DNA from: DATFMH01 sp035267045 | GTDB taxonomy: Bacteria; Bacteroidota; Rhodothermia; Balneolales; DATFMH01 | Direction of reading: 5' to 3' | Assembly: GCA_035267045.1 (NCBI GenBank) | Contig: DATFMH010000061.1 | Span: 1-12,397 of the forward strand | Length of the DNA: 12,397 nt | In this document: piece by piece, positions 6,941-12,397 of the stretch | Layout: every line of letters starts with the position of its first letter | Numbering within the stretch: the first letter of the stretch is position 1 | Translations under genes and position numbers: made by a program | Notes under the pieces: model-generated | Database searches by the model: none | What the model was told of the DNA's origin: nothing | What the model saw: only the letters and a program-made list of their open reading frames with translations

Positions 6941-7377
6941 ATGAATCATAAAAGAATTTTTAAGAACCTAAAAGAATCTTATCAAAGATCTTTGGTAAGT
7001 CGTGATAATTGGCTAAAGTCAAAACTTAAATGCCGTCAGGTATGAATAGATCTTGTTGCCCAGGGTTTTAACATGGGGGGATGATGTCTGGCTCTGGCAA
7101 AATGCCGCAGGCATGAGCGATATATACCGAATCTGCTAACTGGTTAGATATGAGAAAAATGAATCGTGCCAACGGCACTTAGGGATTATGTGGTTTTCCT
7201 ACACCGGGATAAATCCCGGTGTTACAAGATTTACAGTGCATAAGGGCACTATTGTCGGTTAATATTTTACAGGTATCTGCAAATGTCGTATAATTAATGG
7301 CATTTTGTTTACTTATTTTAAATTTAAGGATTTGACTAAATGCGCGACAATTCCTTAAAAATGTTGGTATCGATAAC
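6941..7377. other. 437-bp non-coding gap containing REP-like repeats
   Basis: No credible gene is present. A 34-codon frame at 6941-7045 starts directly after the GH2 stop but runs into the repeat and has no recognisable features. The central part (7031-7250) is a cluster of short hairpins, listed separately. The last ~125 bp (7251-7377) is AT-rich and presumably holds the promoter of the LacZ-type gene, although I could not place a consensus promoter with confidence. Confidence 0.7.
7031..7250. repeat. REP-like cluster of small palindromes
   Basis: Several short stem-loops lie in tandem. They are: TGCC-gtca-GGTA (7031-7042, one G-T pair); a degenerate CCCA/TGGG arm pair (7059-7077); ATGCC-gca-GGCAT (7102-7114); GTGCC-aac-GGCAC (7166-7178); a perfect 9-bp stem ACACCGGGA-taaa-TCCCGGTGT (7201-7222); and AGTGC-ataagg-GCACT (7235-7250). 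Repeated use of the TGCC/GGCA theme and the CCGGGATAAATCCCGG stem are hallmarks of dispersed repetitive extragenic palindromes in Bacteroidota, usually mobilised by REP-associated tyrosine transposases. No transposase is in the window. Confidence 0.7.
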
Positions 7378-7410
7378 ATGATTTATATTTTTTATTACCT
7401 CAGGTCAAGT

Positions 7411-10400
7411 ATGAAATTTTACATAACATCTTTCTCTAAAATTGGTTTAGGCATTATTTCGGTAGCGCTTTTTTGTATACCATTATCGATCAAAGCCCAA
7501 CAAGCCGACAACCAGCTGCCCGATTGGGAAAATCCGCAAGTTATCGGCCGGCATAAACTGCCCGGGCATGCCACATTTGTAACGTTTCCTGATATACAAT
7601 CCGCTCTACAGGATACCGTGATGGGGCAAACCTCACCTTATTACAAATCACTGGATGGTCAGTGGAAATTTCACTGGTCCAAAAATCCGGCTGAGCGTCC
7701 CCGTGATTTCTATAAAACAGGCTATAATGATCGAAAGTGGGCTGACGTCCATGTCCCCGGCGACTGGCAGCTCGAAGGATTTGGGAAACCGATATATTTG
7801 AACGACAGATACCCGTTTGAACCGGTAAGGGCGAAACTCGATCCACCGCGTATACCACAAAACTATGACCCTGTCGGTTCATACCGGAAAACGTTTACTG
7901 TTCCCAAAAATTGGAATGGACAGAAAGTCTTTATTCATTTTGGTGGAGTAAAAAGTGCTTTTTATATCTGGGTTAACGGTCATAAAGTGGGATACAGTGA
8001 AGGTAGTATGACACCGTCTGAATTTGATCTGACTCCCTATCTCAAACGCGGAAAGAATGTACTGGGCGTGGAAGTCTTTCGATGGTCTGACGGATCATAT
8101 ATAGAAGACCAGGACATGTGGCGTTTCAGCGGGATCTATCGCAGAGTGTATTTATTCTCAACTCCGCTTATTCATCTTAGGGATTTCTTTGTAAACAGCA
8201 GCCTGGACGATCATTATAAAAATGGCATATTAAATGTAACGGCACATATTTACAACTATGGTCACCAAGAGGTTAAGGCTCCCCATATTGAAGTATATCT
8301 TTATAATGAGCACAATAAGCGTATCGGAAACAGACCGGTAGCCACCGGTAAACCAAATATTCCGCTGATGGCTGGTACCGACGGGATCGTTCATATTCAT
8401 ACAACCATTAAAGATCCGAAAAAATGGACGGCGGAGACACCTAACTTGTATCGTGCGGTTTTGGTTTTGAAAGATGCCTCCGGCAAGACTATTGAGGTAG
8501 CTAAAACCGAGACTGGTTTCAGAAAAATTGAGATAAAAAACGGAGTTTTCCTGGTCAACGGAGTACCGGTTAAGTTAAAAGGGACCGATATTCACGATCA
8601 TGATCCGAATCATGGCAGGGCACTTTCCTATAAATGGATCCTGAAAGATGTCAAACTGATGAAACGGTTGAATTTGAATGCCGTACGGTTGTCTCACTAT
8701 CCCCATGATCCCCGTTATTATAAATTGTTTGACAAATATGGCATTTATGTGATAGATGAAACCAACCTGGAATCACATGGTGCTTCCTGGGGACTTGAAC
8801 GTTTGCCTGGAAGTGATCCAAAATGGACGGATGCCTGTCTTGACAGGGTCAGCAGTATGTTCGCGAGAGATAAGAATCATCCGTCGATAGTGGTTTGGTC
8901 GCTTGGCAATGAAGCAGGATATGGTAAAAATTTTAAATTGATGGCCAATTACCTACGAGCTTCTGATTCGTCTCGTCCAGTGCTTTATTCACAGATGAAC
9001 AGTACTGTGGATATTGAAAGTTACATGTACCCAACACCAAAGGGATTGGCTGCTCTTGCCAATAAACCGAATGATCATAAGCCCATTTTTATGATTGAAT
9101 ACGCTCATTCGATGGGTAACTCTACCGGTAACCTGAAGGAGTACTGGGACGTCATCAACTCTCATAAAAACCTGATGGGTGGCTGTATCTGGGACTGGGT
9201 CGACCAGGGGCTGGTCAAAAAGGATAAAAACGGAAAGAATTTCTGGGCCTATGGAGGTGATTACGGGGATAAACCTAATGATGCCAATTTTAATATCAAT
9301 GGTTTTATTTTACCGGATCGAAAACCCGAACCGGCCGCTTATGAAGTGAAAAAAGTCTATCAATATGCAAATTTTACTGCTCAAAATATTCTGAAAGGAC
9401 AGATATGGGCAGAGAATAATTACTACCATGTTAATTTGAGTAAGTTCACAATAGATTGGTCACTTTCAGAGGATGGAACCGTTATTCAGTCCGGGAAACT
9501 GGATACGGTATATTGTGTTCCCGGCCAAAAGCTATTATTGCATATTCCATATAAGAAACCTGATCTCAAACCGGGCGCCGAATACTGGCTGAAGGTTAAA
9601 GTACATTTAAGGCATGATGAACCATGGGCAAAAAAAGGATATGTAGTGGCCTGGCATCAATTCAAAGTTCCCTACGCTGTACCGGTTCATCCTGAATGGA
9701 ATGTGCGGGATATGTCACCCTTACTTATCAATCAATCGCCTGATCAAATAAATGTTAGTGGACAAAATTTTAAATTGACGGTTGATAAGCAAAACGGTAG
9801 TATCACATCATATTTTGTGAATGGAACACAATTGATCAGTAAACCGCTTGTACCGAATTTCTGGCGGGCACCGACGGATAATGATATCGCCCGGGGTAAT
9901 GGCATGAAAAATCTGACGGAAGCATGGAAGAAAGCGGGGCCTGGTCGTACGATATCTTCAGTCGACGTTAACCAGCAGGCATCAAACAGGATCAAAATCA
10001 TTGTAAAAGGGAAATTACCGGTTGGTAAATCTACTTTCAGAACTAACTATACTATCTATGGAAATGGTATGGTTAATGTAGATTTTAAACTGAATCCGGC
10101 CGGTATTGTTCCTGAGTACATACCGCTTGTTGGCATGCAGTTGGGGATGCCTAAAACCTATAATAAAATGACTTGGTACGGAAGAGGGCCGCAAGCCAAT
10201 TATATTGATAAAAAAAGTGGCGCAGCCGTTGGAGAATATTCCGGAAATGTGAAAGATCTGATCACGAATTATGTCCGGCCGCAGGAAAATGGTAATCGTA
10301 CAGATGTACGTTGGTCAACATTTACAAACGATCAGGGTTCCGGTTTAATGGTTGTAGGAGAGCCGTTGATAAGTATAAGTGCCTGGCCCTATTCTCTTCA

Positions 10401-10644
10401 GGATCTGGAGAAAGCCACCCATACGGATGATTTGTCCAATGAGCCGATAACAACGGTGAACCTGAATTACAAACAGGAAGGTGTAGGCGGAATCGATACA
10501 TGGAGCAAACATTCACGCCCATTACCCGAATATCGGTTAAAGACTTCGCATTCATATGAATATCATTTTTATTTCTTGCCATATGAAAAATCACAAATAT
10601 CAATGGATCAAGTAGCAAGGAAAAGGATTCCAAATAATAATTAA
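7411..10644 (+). CDS. LacZ-type GH2 beta-galactosidase, Sec-exported
   Basis: This enzyme cleaves terminal beta-galactosides with retention. From the Met at 7411 the protein is 1077 aa, close to LacZ length plus a signal peptide. An ATG at 7378 adds 11 residues ahead of the charged n-region. I prefer 7411 because MKFYITSFSK, then a hydrophobic core and IKA|QQ give a standard signal peptide, and AGG lies 7 bp upstream. Numbering from 7411: sugar-binding domain ~75-250 with RWSDGSYIEDQDMWRFSGIY (225-244), Ig-like domain ~251-370, TIM barrel ~372-655, a middle beta domain, and the LacZ C-terminal 'small chain' domain (~780-1057, FWRAPTDND at 817-825). Acid/base E501 (WSLGNEAGYG), nucleophile E563 (FMIEYAHSMGNS) and Mg ligands E454/H456 (NLESHG) are present. 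The motif equivalent to E. coli NRHEHHP reads DIHDHDP, a small departure near the active site. It is followed 91 bp later by the GH27 gene. Confidence 0.94.
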   Translation: MKFYITSFSKIGLGIISVALFCIPLSIKAQQADNQLPDWENPQVIGRHKLPGHATFVTFPDIQSALQDTVMGQTSPYYKSLDGQWKFHWSKNPAERPRDFYKTGYNDRKWADVHVPGDWQLEGFGKPIYLNDRYPFEPVRAKLDPPRIPQNYDPVGSYRKTFTVPKNWNGQKVFIHFGGVKSAFYIWVNGHKVGYSEGSMTPSEFDLTPYLKRGKNVLGVEVFRWSDGSYIEDQDMWRFSGIYRRVYLFSTPLIHLRDFFVNSSLDDHYKNGILNVTAHIYNYGHQEVKAPHIEVYLYNEHNKRIGNRPVATGKPNIPLMAGTDGIVHIHTTIKDPKKWTAETPNLYRAVLVLKDASGKTIEVAKTETGFRKIEIKNGVFLVNGVPVKLKGTDIHDHDPNHGRALSYKWILKDVKLMKRLNLNAVRLSHYPHDPRYYKLFDKYGIYVIDETNLESHGASWGLERLPGSDPKWTDACLDRVSSMFARDKNHPSIVVWSLGNEAGYGKNFKLMANYLRASDSSRPVLYSQMNSTVDIESYMYPTPKGLAALANKPNDHKPIFMIEYAHSMGNSTGNLKEYWDVINSHKNLMGGCIWDWVDQGLVKKDKNGKNFWAYGGDYGDKPNDANFNINGFILPDRKPEPAAYEVKKVYQYANFTAQNILKGQIWAENNYYHVNLSKFTIDWSLSEDGTVIQSGKLDTVYCVPGQKLLLHIPYKKPDLKPGAEYWLKVKVHLRHDEPWAKKGYVVAWHQFKVPYAVPVHPEWNVRDMSPLLINQSPDQINVSGQNFKLTVDKQNGSITSYFVNGTQLISKPLVPNFWRAPTDNDIARGNGMKNLTEAWKKAGPGRTISSVDVNQQASNRIKIIVKGKLPVGKSTFRTNYTIYGNGMVNVDFKLNPAGIVPEYIPLVGMQLGMPKTYNKMTWYGRGPQANYIDKKSGAAVGEYSGNVKDLITNYVRPQENGNRTDVRWSTFTNDQGSGLMVVGEPLISISAWPYSLQDLEKATHTDDLSNEPITTVNLNYKQEGVGGIDTWSKHSRPLPEYRLKTSHSYEYHFYFLPYEKSQISMDQVARKRIPNNN

Positions 10645-10735
10645 AATCTTAACTCTTGGTCACTGACTGAGATCAGGTTTGTATAAATCTGTTTGAAAAT
10701 CATTGATTATGAATTATAGACACAAATAAAGGATT

Positions 10736-11974
10736 ATGAAAAGTTATATATACTGTAAAAGCAAAATATCTTCATGTTGGAAGGCCTTGTTGGCAGCAGT
10801 AATCATGATATCTATGAGTACCGTTGTCGTGGCACATGCATCAAACAATATTCAAAAAGCAGCTACAGACAGCGTTCCTAATCTTCAAAATGGCCTGGCT
10901 AAAACGCCACCTATGGGGTGGAACAGCTGGAATGCTTTTCATACTCATATTGATGAGCAACAGATTAAAGATGTGGCAGATGCTATGGCAACCAACGGAC
11001 TGAAAGATGCCGGTTATAAATACCTGATTATCGATGATGCCTGGCTTGATATGCAACGTAATAAGAAAGGACAGCTTATTGGCGATCCAAAACGATTCCC
11101 TGATGGCATCAAAGCCCTGGCTGATTATATTCACAGCAAAGGTCTCAAATTCGGGATTTACGAATCGGCCGGGACCAAGACTTGTGCCGGGTATCCGGGC
11201 AGCCTGCATCACGAAAAAGAAGATGCTCAGACATTTGCCAAATGGGGAGTGGATTACCTGAAACTGGATAACTGCTATAATCAGGGTGTCAGTTATATCA
11301 AACGGTATGCCGGCATGGAACGTGATCTTATAGCTACGGGTAGGCCGATTGTTTTTAGTATTTGTGAATGGGGCAGAAAAGACCCGTATCAGTGGGCTCC
11401 AAAAATTGGTAATATGTGGCGGACCACCGGTGATATTCAGGATAATTGGCATAGTGTGATGATCATCCTGGATCAGCAGGTAGGATTATACAAATATGCC
11501 GGTCCCGGTCACTGGAATGATCCGGATATGCTTGAAGTCGGTAACGGCGGGATGACTACAACAGAGTATAAAGCTCATTTTAGTCTGTGGTCTATCCTTG
11601 CGGCACCATTGATTGCCGGAAACGATTTACGTCACATGAGCGATGCCACGAAAAGTATACTGGAAAATAAGGATGTCATTGCCGTAGACCAGGATCCCAA
11701 AGGAGTTCAGGGACATAAAGTACTGGATCATGGAGATCAGGAAGTCTGGGTGAAGCCGCTTGCTGATGGCAGCGAAGCCGTATTATTATTAAATCGCGGA
11801 TCAGAAGGGGCTTTTATGACTGTTACAGCTGAAAAAGCCGGGTTGAAAAAGGCAGTTTACTATAAGATGAAAGATCTCTGGTCAAAAAGAACCAAACGAA
11901 CGGATGACCTGATTCGTGCCTATGTTCGTTCACATGGTGTAGCAATGTTTAGAGTATGGCCGGAGTCGAATTAA
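10736..11974 (+). CDS. GH27 alpha-galactosidase, Sec-exported
   Basis: This 412-aa retaining enzyme releases terminal alpha-galactose (or, in some GH27 members, beta-L-arabinopyranose). The signal peptide covers residues 1-35, with hydrophobic core ALLAAVIMISMSTVVV and likely cleavage at AHA|S. The TIM barrel begins at TPPMGWNSWNAF (57-68), with YLIIDDAW (96-103) and GLKFGIYESAGTKTCAGYPG (136-155). D178 in DYLKLDNC is the nucleophile and D233 in WRTTGDI is the acid/base, as in plant and human alpha-galactosidases. GHWNDPDML (258-266), LWSILAAPLIAGNDLR (284-299) and VIAVDQD (314-320) complete the family signature. The C-terminal antiparallel beta domain runs from ~330 to the end (LLLNRG, ~350-355). 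AAAGGA at 10728-10733 may serve as a close-spaced ribosome site. It is the last gene of the cluster, with a strong terminator 22 bp after the stop. Confidence 0.95.
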   Translation: MKSYIYCKSKISSCWKALLAAVIMISMSTVVVAHASNNIQKAATDSVPNLQNGLAKTPPMGWNSWNAFHTHIDEQQIKDVADAMATNGLKDAGYKYLIIDDAWLDMQRNKKGQLIGDPKRFPDGIKALADYIHSKGLKFGIYESAGTKTCAGYPGSLHHEKEDAQTFAKWGVDYLKLDNCYNQGVSYIKRYAGMERDLIATGRPIVFSICEWGRKDPYQWAPKIGNMWRTTGDIQDNWHSVMIILDQQVGLYKYAGPGHWNDPDMLEVGNGGMTTTEYKAHFSLWSILAAPLIAGNDLRHMSDATKSILENKDVIAVDQDPKGVQGHKVLDHGDQEVWVKPLADGSEAVLLLNRGSEGAFMTVTAEKAGLKKAVYYKMKDLWSKRTKRTDDLIRAYVRSHGVAMFRVWPESN

Positions 11975-11996
11975 AGCCAGGATAATTTTCTACAAG

Positions 11997-12037
11997 AAAG
12001 GTGGGCACCACTTATTGAAAGTGGTGTCCACCTTTTT
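11997..12037 (+). terminator. Rho-independent terminator after the GH27 gene
   Basis: A 16-bp stem (11997-12012 with 12020-12035, one G-T wobble at the sixth position of the GGTGGGCACCACT core) closes a 7-nt loop and ends in a T run at 12033-12037. It starts 22 bp after the GH27 stop. The A-run on the left side could make it bidirectional. It marks the 3' end of the GH2-GH27 transcript. Confidence 0.88.
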
Positions 12038-12189
12038 AAATTATTTTGCTGTCCCGGATGAAAAAAACTTTTAGGTTAGGGCTTATTGAATAGAATCCTT
12101 CAAAATAATGTTAATTTAACCTATTCAGCCTGGTAATTGATCGGGATATTATATGCTTATGTGGTTAAGATGGTTTTGTAGTTTATGCC

Positions 12190-12222
12190 AGATCCGCAAA
12201 GTTTCAAAAACTTTGCGGATCT
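12190..12222. repeat. Perfect 15-bp stem-loop
   Basis: AGATCCGCAAAGTTT at 12190-12204 is perfectly complementary to 12208-12222, with a 3-nt loop CAA (or a 14-bp stem with a 5-nt loop). There is no T run after it, so it is not an ordinary terminator. It may be a mobile intergenic palindrome, since it is perfect while nearby sequence shows no other conservation signal. Confidence 0.7.
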
Positions 12223-12247
12223 ATAATTTGAATTAATGTTTTTTTTG

Positions 12248-12304
12248 CCCCGGCCTTTAGGCCAGGGATTTAAATTGGATGATTAACCACAGGGCTTTAG
12301 CCCT
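12248..12304. repeat. Pair of REP-like hairpins with TTTA loops
   Basis: CCCC-GGCC-TTTA-GGCC-AGGG (12248-12267, one C/A mismatch) is followed 23 bp later by AGGGC-TTTA-GCCCT (12291-12304), which leads into a T run to 12308. Both hairpins use the same TTTA loop, which suggests a paired REP-type unit. The second could also act as a weak terminator. Confidence 0.6.
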
Positions 12305-12397
12305 TTTTAAAATACTCAATTCTATTCAGAATAGGCCAAATTATAGGAAAGTATCCTGTCATAATGCATCTGTGGATCCCGGAAATAGACAAAAGTA

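Larger units (their letters stand above)
12038..12397. other. 360-bp non-coding tail
   Basis: No open frame here looks like a gene. The stretch contains three hairpins (listed separately at 12190-12222, 12248-12267 and 12291-12304) in otherwise AT-rich DNA. The next gene, if any, starts beyond the window. Confidence 0.65.

Noticed and set aside
6941..7045. 34-codon frame starting directly after the GH2 stop (MNHKRIFKNL...)
   Set aside because: It is short, has no family resemblance, and its end lies in the REP-like repeat. Translational coupling (TAA-ATG) is possible but unsupported.
7031..7250. CRISPR array
   Set aside because: The palindromes differ in sequence and spacing; there are no identical direct repeats with regular spacers.
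7179..7379. 66-codon minus-strand frame in the gap before the LacZ-type gene
   Set aside because: It runs through the palindromic repeat cluster and shows no protein features.
7378..7410. Upstream ATG of the LacZ-type gene
   Set aside because: It would put an odd hydrophobic 11-residue segment ahead of a normal signal peptide; the ATG at 7411 has an AGG at suitable distance. I cannot fully exclude it.
7541..7882. 113-codon open frame on the minus strand
   Set aside because: It is antisense to the sugar-binding domain of the LacZ-type gene and has no recognisable features.
10841..11452. 203-codon open frame on the minus strand
   Set aside because: It lies wholly inside the GH27 gene, whose catalytic motifs are intact; the antisense protein has no recognisable features.

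Overview
The window is a carbohydrate-degradation locus, with every gene I accept on the + strand. The organism is most likely a member of Bacteroidota. The reasons are protein content typical of that phylum (S1 sulfatase with a sulfatase-maturase, several GH2 enzymes, GH27), moderately AT-rich DNA, weak or absent Shine-Dalgarno signals, and gaps full of short GC-rich hairpins of the dispersed-repeat kind. A marine or sediment Bacteroidales/Marinilabiliales relative is a guess. No rRNA, tRNA or phylogenetic marker is present to settle it.

Layout: (1) 2-265, the C-terminal end of an S1-type sulfatase cut by the window edge. (2) 343-1605, an anaerobic (radical SAM) sulfatase-maturating enzyme with a C-terminal SEC-C zinc motif. 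(3) 1620-3155, a Tat-exported GH63/trehalase-like (alpha/alpha)6 glycosidase, 14 bp downstream. (4) 3163-3229, a long imperfect intergenic hairpin. (5) 3278-4264, a second, oxygen-dependent sulfatase-activating enzyme (formylglycine-generating enzyme, FGE) with both copper-binding cysteines. (6) 4265-4489, an AT-rich gap with a 13-bp direct repeat, a small inverted repeat and a terminator-like hairpin. (7) 4490-6940, a GH2 enzyme. (8) 6941-7410, a non-coding gap with a cluster of REP-like hairpins. (9) 7411-10644, a LacZ-type GH2 beta-galactosidase with a Sec signal. (10) 10736-11974, a GH27 alpha-galactosidase, closed by a strong intrinsic terminator at 11997-12037. (11) 12038-12397, non-coding and again rich in hairpins.

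The genes fit together as removal of sulfate and then stepwise exo-hydrolysis of a sulfated, galactose-containing polysaccharide. The sulfatase needs its active-site Cys (or Ser) turned into formylglycine, and the window encodes two unrelated machines for that step: an O2-independent radical SAM enzyme and an O2-dependent copper FGE. The GH2, GH27 and GH63-like enzymes would then trim beta- and alpha-linked sugars in the periplasm. No SusC/SusD pair, regulator or endo-acting enzyme lies in the window, so it is probably an internal or terminal part of a larger polysaccharide utilisation locus. The actual glycan cannot be read from this sequence.

The most notable points are the paired aerobic and anaerobic sulfatase maturases, the SEC-C tail on the maturase, a Cys-Cys-Thr-Pro-x-Arg motif at the FGE N-terminus that resembles both the human FGE N-terminal motif and the sulfatase target motif, and the GH63-like enzyme of unknown specificity.
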